A program made the translations under genes and the position numbers. Of a stretch of 60,000 nt of DNA, positions 35,407 through 45,798 are shown one piece after another. The notes beneath the pieces were generated by a model. That model ran no database searches and was not told where the DNA came from. It was given only the letters and a program-made list of their open reading frames with translations. Source of the DNA: Lineus longissimus (lineage: Eukaryota > Nemertea > Pilidiophora > Heteronemertea > Lineidae); contig NC_088310.1 of NCBI RefSeq assembly GCF_910592395.1, positions 19,229,501 through 19,289,500 of the forward strand, in the 5' to 3' direction. Position 1 is the first letter of the stretch. Each line of letters starts with the position of its first letter.

Positions 35407-36618
35407 CATAACTGAAGCGTAGCTTTATTATTCTTTTTTTGCTCTGATAGGTAACAATTTCATATTAAACCCAGTAATCTTCCCCACAAATGAATTTATC
35501 CCTAGTGGATAAATTGTGAATGGCCAGTATTTTGGTGCATCGAGTATGTTGTATTTATTGGTTCTAGGTAAGCCTGATCCTTACTATTGCATACTCCATG
35601 AGCAATACGAACAAAATTTGGTTGAAAATGTCTGACACAGGATCGCATTAAAGAAATTGGGCGGGATAAGAAATAATATTACAGGTTGGTCAGCCTTTGA
35701 TGTGTTTTGGCCGAGTTTCACTCGGCATATACAGTCTTTATCAGAAGTAAATGCTCACAATTTTTTCGGCATACCAAGTGAAATCCTTAGATTGTTGTTT
35801 CAAATCTATTTACAAGGAAAGTCCCTTTAGTAAGGTTATTAGATGGCACCTTTACATTGTGAATGAAGCAGAGGGAATTAACCAACCATTCTTCACAGAT
35901 GATGAAAAGACACTGACCACTTACTTTTGACCGAGACTTTAAGCAGCAAAACTTTATTATTACTTCATGTCATCCTAAATTGACTGAATCCACACGTCCA
36001 TTTTGTTCAAAATAAACTACCTAATGCATGAGTATTCAGCCAATTTTTTGCGAGATGAATTTTTCTTGAATGTCATGTCATTTAAGTTATCTGTTACTAG
36101 CTTTATATGAAGGCTGTGTTTTCTTACATGTGATTTTGTTACAACCGTCTTGTGTATTGTGTCTCATGATGTTCCAATATTAATTTGAATGCATGTTATT
36201 TTATGTAAGTGGAGAGGGACATTTGTAAGTAATCAAAATTGAAGAAAAAATATGAGAATTTTTCTAAGTAAATTATATTGTCTTGTCTTATTTATTGAGA
36301 GTTATTCAGGGAGATTTGGAGAAACACGTCATGATGTGGAATGTCCGGACTCTAGGGTATTTTGATAAACAGGAATATGGGATTGTCGGAGGAATCTGTC
36401 TTGTTCAGAGGTGTCCAAAGGTTGCTACACAGGAGGACCTTGTTGCTTATCGGATGTGCCTGAGGCATCATCATTGTTGTAATCCGAGCCCGTTTTGCCA
36501 ACTGATCACCTTGTTCCTTCATGAAACCTAATTTCATTGCCCTTGTCACAAACAGGGACAGCCTGGACAATATTTGAGACCTACATGCCAGACACATTCT
36601 GCTCTTGACGACAGTGTT
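35407..36618. other. Intergenic stretch upstream of the MULE
   Basis: No gene or repeat recognised. This is the pre-insertion flank of the MULE. Confidence 0.4.
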
Positions 36619-36626
36619 TTTTTAAC

Positions 36627-36868
36627 GGTTTACTGTCGTTTCGCTACATTGCCAGTTCGCTACCAGTCGTTTCGCTACATGTGGCGGTCGTTTCGTTACA
36701 TGGTAGGTCGTTTCGCTACATGGGTGGAGTCGTTTCGCTACATGATGGGTACGGTCGTTTCGTTACATGGAGGGCGTTTCGCTACATGGGTGGAGTCGTT
36801 TCGCGACATGGATGTAGGTCATATCGCTACATCGTAGGTCGTTTCGCTATATGGGTGGAGTCACTATT
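36627..36868 (+). repeat. Left terminal inverted repeat of the MULE, built of motif iterons
   Basis: Within 242 bp the motif tcgtttcgctacatg, or a variant with one or two changes, occurs about ten times on the same strand. Copies start near 36636, 36667, 36687, 36707, 36728, 36752, 36772, 36794, 36816 and 36837, so spacing is roughly 20 bp. Regular repetition on one face of the helix suggests a multi-site transposase-binding array; that is inference. The open frames running through it are a by-product of the repetition. Confidence 0.88.
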
Positions 36869-38254
36869 GACGTTTCAAATCGTTGACGTCGGGACTAAAC
36901 GGTCAAGAAACAAATTGATTGACAGCCACGGTTACACGTACAACGTTATGCGCCGTCGTAATAACAATATTACAACTGATTGGCAATGCACGATCCGGCC
37001 GAAGCATAATCCGTGTCGCGCTATGGTGACACAGAAGGGGGACCAATTTATTGTCGGGAGAAATGCGCATAACCATCAAGCACAACCAGGTGCAGCAGTC
37101 GTCTCCAAGATAACCGCGTCCATGAAAGAAAAAGCCGCTGAAAACGTGTACAAGTCAGCATCCGCTATTGTGACTGAAGTCCTTCTTGAGCACGTGAACT
37201 CAGGCCCATGTCCTTCGCTACCGAAAATGAGCTGCTTAACCAGAGCAACTAATCGCTTTCGCCAGAAGAATCGCCCGCAAGATCCCACAGACTTGGAATT
37301 TGAGCTCCAAGAGGACCGCGTCGCTGAAAATTTTTTTAAAGCTGACATCAATGTCCGAGATCGCCGGCATTTCATCTTCGCAACAGATGAACAAATCCAC
37401 CTCCTGAGTAAAGCAAAGACCTGGTACGCTGATGCCACGTTTAAACTTTGCCGGTCGCCCTTCAAACAGCTTTTCTCTATTAACGCCTTCGTCAAGAGTG
37501 GGGAAGACACTAAACAGTTGCCCCTCGCGTTTGCATTGATGTCCGGCCGAAAGAAGCGCGATTATAAAGCAATCTTGCAAAGGTTGAAGGAGATTGTCGG
37601 AGAGGTTCGCGTCGATAACATCGTTATGGCTTTGAAAGTGCCATGTGGGGGGCTTTCCGCCGAGTATTTCCAGGCATCAACATCACAGGATGTCTGTTCC
37701 ACTGGACCCAAGCAATTTGGCGGAAAGTCCAAGAACTCGGCTTGCAAACGGCCTACGCGAACGATAGAAATGCCCACGACGACATAAAGAAGTTAATGGC
37801 CCTACCATTCCTTCCCGCAGACAGGATACGCGAGATTTTCGATGTAATGAAAACAAGGGCAACCTCGCAGCCTCTGTCGCAATTGGTGACGTACATCGAG
37901 AATACGTGGTTCGATAATCCGAACTGGAATGAAACTTCTTGGAGCGTGTACATGTCACCCATACGGACGAACAATGACGTCGAGGGGTGGCATAACGCGA
38001 TAAACGGACGGGCCGGAGGACGCAGCGGACTCCCTTTCTACCAGTTGATCAACCTCTTGAATTCAGAAGCGCAAATTGCGCATCTTCAGGTACGGCTGGT
38101 TTCTGAGGGTAAGTTGCGCAGAATACAGCGAAAGAAGTACGTTGCGCTTCAAAGACGTATCTTTAAGGCATGGGACGATTACAGCGACGGGGAGATAACG
38201 ACAGAACAGTTGTTGAGAGTTTGTTCGCACTTGAATGGACCAGTAACCTCATAG
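36720..38254 (+). pseudogene. FLYWCH-MULE transposase, frameshifted
   Basis: Two overlapping frames make up one transposase. The first (to about 37628) has a FLYWCH-type zinc finger (SHGYTYNV ... W.C ... C ... H.H, about 36905-37083) and the first catalytic Asp in WYADATFK (about 37422-37445). The second (from about 37631 to the stop at 38252-38254) has the C..H motif GCLFHWTQ and the catalytic Glu in NNDVEGWHN. The frames meet at 37629-37630, where one base is missing from the codon expected for the second catalytic Asp, just before Phe-Glu. This copy therefore cannot make a complete enzyme by normal translation. The true start is uncertain: in-frame ATGs exist inside the TIR (36720) and at 36948. 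Confidence 0.85.
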
Positions 38255-38263
38255 CCATCCATT

Positions 38264-38600
38264 CGCGTTGGCTCGCTCAATTACGTACTTATTATTGATT
38301 GACAGGGGTCATTCAACCGCACTTCATTCAACGCAGATTTGGAGGCCTTTGCAAGGCCTTCGCGTTGGCTCGCTCAATCGTCTATCCGTGTATACGTACT
38401 TATTATTGATTGACAGGGGTCATTCAAACGCACTCCAACGCAGATTTAGAGGCCTTTGCAAGGCCTTCGCGTTGGCTCGCTCGTCGTCCGTGTTCGTACT
38501 TTATTATTGATTGACAGGGGTCATTCTTACGCATTTCAACGCAGATTGGAGGCCTTTGCAAGGCCTTCGCGTTGGCTCGCTCATTTGTCCGCATTCGTAT
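38264..38600 (+). repeat. Tandem repeat inside MULE, about 100 bp x 3.3
   Basis: The phrase cgcgttggctcgctc recurs at 38264, 38361, 38468 and 38568. Each is preceded by a variant of 'gaggcctttgcaaggccttc' except the first. Between them lie 'cttattattgattgacagg' and 'ggtcattc' blocks. The array starts directly after the transposase stop codon. Confidence 0.8.
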
Positions 38601-39043
38601 TATTTATTTGACATCCCCCCCCCCCCCCCCACTCAAGCACTTCCACGCATTCGCTCATTCAACTCTGCACTAAGTGCAGACGGGGGGCTCGGTCGAACTC
38701 TTTTTTCCCTTATTATTCTTTCTGAACCACTGATTACAAAAATGGGCCTAAGCGACTAGCGCATTTTTTCCGACTGACACTCTTAGAACCTTGGAACCTT
38801 TTATTATTGATTGACGTCCGCATTCGTATTATTTATTTGACATCCCCCCCCCCCCCCCCCCCCCCCCACTCAGCACTTCCACGCATTCGCTCATTCAACT
38901 CTGCACTAAGTGCAGACGGGGGGCTCGGTCGAACTCTTTTTTCCCTTTTTATTCTTTCTGAACCACTGATTACAAAAATGGGCCTAAGCGACTAGCGCAT
39001 TTTTTTCCGACTGACACTCTTAGAACCTTGGAACCTTTTTTTC
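38591..39043 (+). repeat. Tandem duplication of about 229 bp inside MULE with poly-C tracts
   Basis: A unit starting gcattcgtattatttatttg at 38591 is repeated at 38820 and runs to about 39043. The copies are nearly identical, differing mainly in the length of a C homopolymer (about 18 versus about 24) and of T runs. Both carry 'ctctgcactaagtgcagacg', a short palindrome. The unit has no convincing coding frame. Confidence 0.8.
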
Positions 39044-39478
39044 TAAGAGTGGTGAGTAACCCCCTTTTTTTATGAGACTGGTGGTGTCACCTCCTCGTGG
39101 TCAGTCTCGGTAATGCGTTGCTATTATGCACGTAGCTAACGACACCGACTTTTCAAGCAACGGGTATAAAATCAAAGCGATTCCTGGAACTTTAACGGCA
39201 TGGCTTTAATTGCAATGTCCGACTTGTCATAATCGTGTTGTTGTTAATTAGCCACCATGGCACCCACGTCTCTTTGATGTCTCTTGCTTTTTAAATCCCT
39301 GGTGAGAAATAAAGAGAGTTACTATTGTATATCCTACAAACAATTTTTTTTGGTATTTTTCTGAATTAACTCCGTTGAGTTTACCGATTTCTCCGCGATC
39401 TTCCGGTGGTGGTTGCTATCCCATTGGTTGAAATTAATTTAAATTAATTTAAATCTTCATGGGAATTCGCTACATCAT
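39044..39478. other. MULE internal spacer
   Basis: Between the transposase side and the second ORF. Frames are closed, and it is AT-rich near its end ('aaattaatttaaattaattt'). It could hold a promoter or an intron for the second ORF, but no clear sites were seen. Confidence 0.4.
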
Positions 39479-39745
39479 ATGCCTAAGAAATTGGCCGATT
39501 ATATTAATATTTTTATTAGAGAAATATCCGTCCTAAATAATGACAGAAAATGGTGGTTTATTTCAATTTTGTGTCGACATGATCGAGATCACGCGTTATT
39601 GAGAAAAGATAAGAGAATCGACTTAATCGAACTTAAGTCTATCCACCGGCAGTCGCAGATGAAGAGTGATGGTGTGCATCTCAACGACGACGGACAACAC
39701 AGACTGGCACGAGAAATCCGGGGCGGTATCCTTAGGAGGCGCTAG
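39479..39745 (+). CDS. Second MULE ORF, resembling the C-terminal end of an SGNH hydrolase
   Basis: The 88-codon frame starts with an ATG and stops at tag 39743-39745. It is open a little further upstream without another ATG, so an upstream exon is possible. Its final third reads KSDGVHLNDDGQHRLAREI. This matches the D-x-x-H ... L-x-x-x-G-x-x-x-L-A pattern that carries the catalytic Asp and His of SGNH/GDSL esterases. The nucleophile Ser block is not in this piece. Three AATAAA signals (39841-39860) follow within 120 bp, as for a real 3' end. A hydrolase-like accessory ORF in a MULE is an inference from one motif; it could also be a captured host fragment. Confidence 0.5.
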   Translation: MPKKLADYINIFIREISVLNNDRKWWFISILCRHDRDHALLRKDKRIDLIELKSIHRQSQMKSDGVHLNDDGQHRLAREIRGGILRRR

Positions 39746-39840
39746 GCCTTTGGTGCAGCATTGATATACGGCCCTTTTCAGGGCCCTCAAAAAAGTAAAA
39801 GAGACAAATGTGCATGGCCTACAGATATTTCTAAGCAAGT

Positions 39841-39860
39841 AATAAAAATAAAGAAATAAA
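39841..39860 (+). terminator. Cluster of three polyadenylation signals in the MULE
   Basis: AATAAA occurs at 39841, 39847 and 39855, about 100 nt after the stop of the second MULE ORF and before the right TIR. Confidence 0.55.
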
Positions 39861-40111
39861 TCGTGCAATTCTGACCCTATAGAACAATATACCAACTTTT
39901 TTAGGATTTTAACAAAAAATGGGGCCGGGCGTTTTTCGTAGGGGCGGGCGGGGACGATCACCAACTCTTTTTTTTATGTGGCCTAACCCAGGCCAGGACG
40001 ACAAGAACCCCTTGCGCGCCATCAAACCGTATAAGTTTTTTTACCGGCAAACTGTGCTATAATAAATTTGTAGTCACCACCGGGAATTATAGTAGGGTAA
40101 AATAGAGTAAA

Positions 40112-40353
40112 AATAGTGACTCCACCCATATAGCGAAACGACCTACGATGTAGCGATATGACCTACATCCATGTCGCGAAACGACTCCACCCATGTAGCG
40201 AAACGCCCTCCATGTAACGAAACGACCGTACCCATCATGTAGCGAAACGACTCCACCCATGTAGCGAAACGACCTACCATGTAACGAAACGACCGCCACA
40301 TGTAGCGAAACGACTGGTAGCGAACTGGCAATGCAGCGAAACAGCCTGATACC
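40112..40353 (-). repeat. Right terminal inverted repeat of the MULE
   Basis: Reverse complement of the left TIR, with the same 242-bp length and the same series of about ten catgtagcgaaacga motifs. The outermost bases (ending gcctgatacc) differ from the left end (ggtttactgtcg) more than the inner part does. Confidence 0.88.
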
Positions 40354-40361
40354 TTTTTAAC

Positions 40362-40964
40362 ACCCTGTATGATTAACTAGTGCTGTTATCTGTTGGAAGA
40401 TAGGAAAACTACAGCTCTCTTGCTCTTGCTGCTTTGGAGGTAAGAAGAGTGGTGTACTCAATCATTCCGGGAGATTGATGCCCAATTTTCTGATGATTTT
40501 TTGTCTAACTTCTCTTCAAAGTACTCCCTTTATAACCAAATGAATATAAGAATTAACCCTATACAATGTTGCTTACAGTGTGTGGCTTCCTTCTGGAGAG
40601 AAAATAGGTGAGGATTTCATTGATGTGGGAGAGAATGATGACAAATCCTGTCTCTACTATCTAAAGTCCCAGCTGCAGACAAAAACTTTTTCAGAAAAAT
40701 GGAAAAAAATCAAAATCACAAGGCCTTTTTTCAGATACGCCGCAACCACGTTGTAGGGTCGGACCAACAAACCATCTTTACAATAGATCTTAAGAATAAA
40801 AGACGCCAGACAATGGCAATACATTAGCCTACAGGCTGTCAGTCTCGTCGCATATCGATTTTATTTGAAATTTGTAGATTTTCAGATGCATCCCCTATAA
40901 CCCTTGCCCCACCACTATCACATCTTAATGTATTCAAAACTGAATTTCCCTCTTTCCTTTTCAG
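40362..40964. other. Flank between MULE and carboxypeptidase gene
   Basis: Probably promoter, 5' UTR intron or upstream exons of the carboxypeptidase gene. A pyrimidine tract and AG (tttccttttcag) ends at 40964, so the exon holding the start codon may begin at 40965. Confidence 0.4.
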
Positions 40965-41023
40965 CATGGAAATGTGGTACTACCAACACCTGTAGTGCAG
41001 CTTCTGGTGAGCAGTTCTTCAAA

Positions 41024-41825
41024 ATGGAGAGCCAAAAAAAGTATTTCAGGGTGACACTGAAAAAGCCGTCGTCCAGACTTCAGCGCTTCATCTTGAACAT
41101 TTTATCGACATTTGTTTTACTTTTTATAACATTCAATTGTTGTATTGGAGGTGATGTCAAACCTCGAAAAGAACTCTACACACCTGATTACAATGTCTAC
41201 CATAATCTTACCAGAATTGAGACTCACCTAACAGAAATTGTTGACAGAAATTCGAATTACATGCGACTGGACAAAATTTACAGATCAAAGGAAAATCGTC
41301 CTCAGTTACTTTTACGGATCAGTAACTTTTCTGGTAGCAGGATTTCACCTGCACCTTATGAACACCTTTATTCCAATGTGCCAAAAGTAAGGATATTACT
41401 TTCATATGGTGAACATGCGAGGGAATTTTTGCCAGTGGAGAGCTTGTTTTATCTTTTGAAAAATTTGACAGACGGTTTGAAGATGGATCGCGATTCTCCT
41501 GGGGAACGATTCTCACGGATGGTGTTCTCGAATATTGATCTTTTTATTGTGGCGCTGGTTAATCCTGACGGGCGAGAGTATGTGGAGAGAACGAAGAACT
41601 ATTGTTGGAGAGGGACAGGAACAGGAGTTGATTTGAATCGCAACTTTGATTGGGAGTTTGCAGGGAAGGGCAGCTCGGGTAACAAACATGACGAGGAGTA
41701 TAGGGGACCATTCCCACTTTCAGAACCTGAGAGTCGAGTGCTTGTTGACCTGACAGCCAAATACGAGTTTGATGCCTTCATCTCATTACATTCTGGTATC
41801 AAGCAGATATACATTCCATATGCAG
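41024..41825 (+). CDS. Carboxypeptidase exon 1
   Basis: Encodes the N-terminal hydrophobic segment, the HxxE zinc motif, the LNRNF arginine motif and the third zinc ligand His256. Donor gtgagg at 41826; it ends one base into a codon. The same frame is open upstream to 40904, past a good acceptor at 40963-40964, so an upstream coding exon cannot be fully excluded. Confidence 0.9.
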
Positions 41826-44096
41826 GTGAGGTTAAATTCTCCACAGACACTGAGCTCATGCTTTGTGTTTGAGGGGTTGGGCAAGTCACTTTACCTGGAG
41901 CAGGTAACCTGTCTACTTGGCTGTAGGGAATGAAACTAATCAGTCTTAATCCGGTAAAATTGGATGTCTGTGTCTTGGAGGATGATGGACACCATACTAA
42001 ATGTTGGCCCTTTCTTGTGTGATGAATCTTTCAGAAAACTATTGCCAACATGGATACTCCTCTAAAAGTTAAAAACTTGCACAAACTTACGTTTAGACCG
42101 GAGCGATGCGTCATAACTTAGTGGAGTGAACGATAGAACAAATTTCAATATGTTATTCTTCCAGATACGAAATCTCAGACTCTTCATCGCAAGCCTGACA
42201 ACATTGAGAGAATGATTGATCTTGCCAGCCTGCTGTCACACTCAACTAGTCATCACTACAGATATGGTTTGGCATATGAGCTCAATGATTACACAGCTGA
42301 CGGGTGTGTCTTTGACTATATGGCAGGAAAGAGAAAGGTATGAAAATGACGATTTTTTGGTTACATTATGCTATATTACAAATACTGTGTGGAGTGGTTT
42401 AAGTTGGGGAGGAGTGCCTGTACAGTAGGGCTAGCCTGTACAGTAAGCCTATTCTCCACCCCTGAAACTCGTCAATGCAGGATGTTCATGCCGAAATACT
42501 TTATCTTGTGAGAGGTTGTCATTTCATATGGGGGATATTTAAATCATTTCTCTTTCTGTCCTCAGATTCCGTTTTCCTTAGCTATTGAGATGTGGGGAGA
42601 TGGAGACTTGCCAGGGACCCAGTGTTTTGATCTGTTCAATCCTCGAAGTGAAAATCTAGTGGTAAGCTTTTTAATGAGTTGATTGATGTATATGATATCT
42701 AATGACTGTTACCCGGTAATGTCAGGGAAGGTGTGTATTCTGATTAACCCCTGAAAGATCTATTCATTTCGGTTCGGTGTGTTTGGTCATCGATTTTCTA
42801 CAATTTTTATGTAAGTAGAGAAGGTTTGTATAAAAAAATATGGGGCAGAAGTCAGGGGCGGGTAAATATCTGGGGAGGTACTGTACATAAGGCTATGGAG
42901 AGCAGTTAATGAAGGGGTGATAGCCTAAATGGAAATTGTCCCTGGGTAAAAGTCATAGGGGGCAGGGGAACGAATGCGGGCGGGGGGGGGGGGTGGATTG
43001 CCCTAGACCTGTTTCTTCTCAAGGTATCACTATACCAGTACCTTGCACGTGACAAAAATCCCTAGACCTAAGCCCTCATATTAGCCTAGACTGTAACCAC
43101 GCCCCTCACATCACTCATGCAATACATGTACCTACGCTCCTATAACGAGCACTTCGAGGCGACCACAGAGTCTGGTTTTGAGCGATACTAACCTAGGCCT
43201 ATCTATTAACTAAGCCTAGAACACTTAGTGGGGAGAAGAAATTCCTGGCCACCCACCTTTAAAAGTTTTTTGTATCAATAAGATCAACACCAGCAAATTC
43301 GTTCTGCCATCACGTGTAAAGACCTTGAACCAATCGGGTATTTCCCCAAACGGGATTCCCCGCAGTATAACCCCCCCCCCCCCAACTGATACAGATACAT
43401 GTACATGATAGGAACCAGGTTGTATCGGTTACAGACCAGTTTCCATTGATTCCGTCGATTCCGTTAAATCGACATGGCCTCAACGCTGTAGTAAAGTCAA
43501 AATTTGTGTGTTGAAGATCATAAGGCTTGTAGTAGCGTCACTTAACCAGATATGTTCAAACTGGGTCTATATGCTTTGTTTATCTTTGAACTTCTCTTTC
43601 AGCGTGATCTTAAAGAAATCCACCCACTCTATGACACTCTATTCATTTACCTCATCAGATGGAAAATGGAGAAGATGGCCATTTCAATGGATCCAGAGGT
43701 AATTCAGTATTCATTTGAAGATAGTCAATGCTGAAATTTGTACACGGAGCAAGGCAGTAATCATGAGCTTAAGTGTGCTCCTAGGTTTCTTGAGAAATGT
43801 TTATAGATTAGACTGAGGATTGAATGTAAGACGGTACAGTTGTACAAAATAAATAAAAGCACTATATAACATTATATGTACTTATATTTTATACCACCAA
43901 TTTAAGATTGAACTGGTCTTCATTTCAGAAGGAGGCTCCATCCTTGACCTTTGGCCTCTTGCTTCTCGGCGTCGTGGTGCTGATTACGTTTATTTTCGCC
44001 ATCCACAAGAAGTTACCGCCGTGGCTGAGGATGTTTCCAAGACGGCGTGTCGTTAGCTTACGGACATTAAGTTCCGCATTCCCAACATTCTCATGA
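41024..44096 (+). CDS. Membrane-anchored M14 zinc carboxypeptidase (plant At5g42320-like)
   Basis: Five exons (41024-41825, 42165-42337, 42566-42661, 43603-43698, 43929-44096) join in frame to 444 residues. Zinc ligands are His131 and Glu134 (GEHAREF) and His256 (SLHSG). The substrate Arg lies in LNRNFDW (206), and the catalytic Glu is 333 (LAIEMWGDG). YRGPFPLSEPE lies between, as in the family. The D.PGTQCFDLFNP block after the Glu matches the plant At5g42320-type more than CPA/B or CPD/E/N/M as I recall them. Residues 22-41 are a hydrophobic signal or anchor and 396-416 a second membrane segment followed by a basic tail. The catalytic domain is thus likely lumenal or extracellular. The start ATG has a good context (A at -3, G at +4) and precedes the hydrophobic segment. 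Substrate is unknown. Confidence 0.9.
42165..42337 (+). CDS. Carboxypeptidase exon 2
   Basis: Acceptor ttcttccag; donor gtatga. Reads on from exon 1 as an Asp codon and encodes the helical PDNIERMIDLASLLS stretch and GLAYELNDYTADGCVFDYM. The latter corresponds to the substrate-side region with GxxxDY found before the catalytic Glu in M14 enzymes. Confidence 0.9.
42566..42661 (+). CDS. Carboxypeptidase exon 3: catalytic Glu
   Basis: Acceptor tcctcag; donor gtaagc; 32 codons in phase 0. Contains the catalytic Glu in PFSLAIEMWGDG and the conserved CFDLFNP. Confidence 0.93.
43603..43698 (+). CDS. Carboxypeptidase exon 4
   Basis: Acceptor cttctctttcag; donor gtaatt; 32 codons in phase 0. Encodes the closing helix of the catalytic domain (DLKEIHPLYDTLFIYLIRWKM). 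Confidence 0.88.
43929..44096 (+). CDS. Carboxypeptidase exon 5: C-terminal membrane segment
   Basis: Acceptor cttcatttcag; stop tga at 44094-44096. After KEAPS it encodes about 21 hydrophobic residues (LTFGLLLLGVVVLITFIFAI) and a basic KK...RRR tail, the layout of a type I anchor with a short cytosolic end. Confidence 0.9.
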   Translation, partial: KEAPSLTFGLLLLGVVVLITFIFAIHKKLPPWLRMFPRRRVVSLRTLSSAFPTFS

Positions 44097-44352
44097 CAGG
44101 ATTGACGATAGTGACCGCATGTGCAGAGTTCTCTAGTCTTAAGCTGCATCTATATAGAATGTGTGGTTTTGCCCTGTTCCGTGATCGCTTGCGACCATGC
44201 GATGTCCCCTACACAAAATGAACCTTTCTTTGGTCTATTCCCGTTCCCCATTGGTTGTACAAGGGAACATGACATGGAGGTAATGAAAACAATGCCACAC
44301 GTTCACAAGGGTATAGTCTATGGACATGCAGCCTCAAAGGCCCTTGTACCTT

Positions 44353-44358
44353 AATAAA
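44353..44358 (+). terminator. Candidate polyadenylation signal of the carboxypeptidase gene
   Basis: First AATAAA after the stop, 257 nt downstream. A second is at about 44597. Confidence 0.45.
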
Positions 44359-45798
44359 AATATTGACCATGGTAATTTTACTCTTTCCAATATGTGCACA
44401 GAGAGTGAACGCTTTTACCACTGTTAGGAGATTGATTGAGTTGGGACATATTCTGATCAGGTATCTTTGAATTACTGCCCTGCTGACTTAAGGAGGAGTG
44501 TCTGGAGTTGACGCTTGGCTAGCACTATCAATAATGCCCTTTGTTCAAAGAAATGTTAGTCACCTACTGATGTTAACTTTACCTTAGTGCTACCTAGAAT
44601 AAACTGAAGGATATAATGTCAAATTAAAGTTAATATCAAGTTAATGACATAACTTGTTGAGAGCAATCGTGGCATAGAAGGTGCTAAAGGACCTGCAAAC
44701 AGATAGCAGAATTTGAGTGTACGAATCCTGAGGCATTCACACTCTTTCAGGGACTCTGCGACTATCGATACTACCGGTCAAGCATATCCTTTAAACTTTG
44801 ACAGTGTACATGTATCTCGGGTGGGTCGGTATGCATTTACAGCACTGCTGTGGCTTTAAGAACTTGATAGATGGTAGGTGGTGACAAGTCGTCAACTCTC
44901 AAACATATTGTCTGTTGGGTTTATAAAGCCCCAATCACTTAAAACATTTCCAATGGGAGTGTTATCTCTTCATCAGGTCTATTCAGACATATCAATATGC
45001 TCTGTGATATTTTCTTCAACTATTATCGCGTTGTGGTTAATTGTGTTCTGGTTTTGTTTATGCTCAGTATTAGAAATAGAACTTCCCTTAATTTGGTGAG
45101 CTTGGATAATTGCAGTTTACTCTTTCGAAAACACTCTTTCGAATTTCAAGTAGCTGCCGTATTTTAATCTACTGTTGAGTTGCATTTTAATAGTATAAAG
45201 ATTTTACCTCCTGCATTGAATCTGACTGTATGTCCATGTATCAGAAGAGCTCAGTGGTCTACATGTGACCTATCACAGCAAAACCCTGTGCAAATCGCTC
45301 TGAGCCTGCCTGGTTGTGACTCACTGGTTGTTCATTTCACTGTTGTCTCCGTTTTGTGAAAACTGAGTGTATTAATTTCTTCCTGTATCTCCTGGTGTCA
45401 TAATTGGCTCATCTTCTCTGCAACATGCGTCCCGTTTTGCTGTTACATGTCACAGACTAAATGTCTTTTTGTTTGGAGAAGTAAGAGATCTTGTCAATGT
45501 AAGTAATAAGAGAGACAGTATACACCTTACTCAAATGTGCATAATGTATGAATTTTACGTCATGGAAAATTAATTTTATAACAATTTTTGTGATAAATTA
45601 ATGATGCTAATGTAGTTATCAACAATAATAAAATAAACCCTATGAAGATTCGACTGTATGTTAATTTTTGTCTTTTTTTTGTCCCCTTCCAAGGTGTAAC
45701 TCTGATCGTGCCAGTCCTCCTAAGACCATATGCAGACAATTCCCTGTATATAGGTGGTTCCTGTGGTAATAATCTCCACTTTATATGTTGATCCCCAG
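44359..45798. other. Intergenic stretch
   Basis: No gene or repeat recognised. Confidence 0.4.

Larger units (their letters stand above)
36619..40361 (+). mobile_element. Mutator-like element (MULE), complete, with 8-bp target duplication
   Basis: The element spans 36627-40353 (3,727 bp) and is flanked by the direct repeat tttttaac (36619-36626 and 40354-40361). Inverted repeats of 242 bp at 36627-36868 and 40112-40353 are nearly identical except for the outermost 20 bp or so. Inside, on the + strand, are a FLYWCH plus MULE transposase reading frame (broken once), two blocks of tandem repeats, and a second small ORF followed by three AATAAA signals. TIR length, target duplication and the transposase domain all fit the Mutator superfamily. 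High TIR similarity and the intact target duplication mean insertion was recent. It sits between the kinase and carboxypeptidase genes. Confidence 0.9.

Noticed and set aside
36574-36868. Open frames with repeated SFRYM / FATWVES-like peptides in both MULE TIRs
   Set aside because: They arise because the repeated motif has no stop in these frames; the same frames appear mirrored at 40087-40331.
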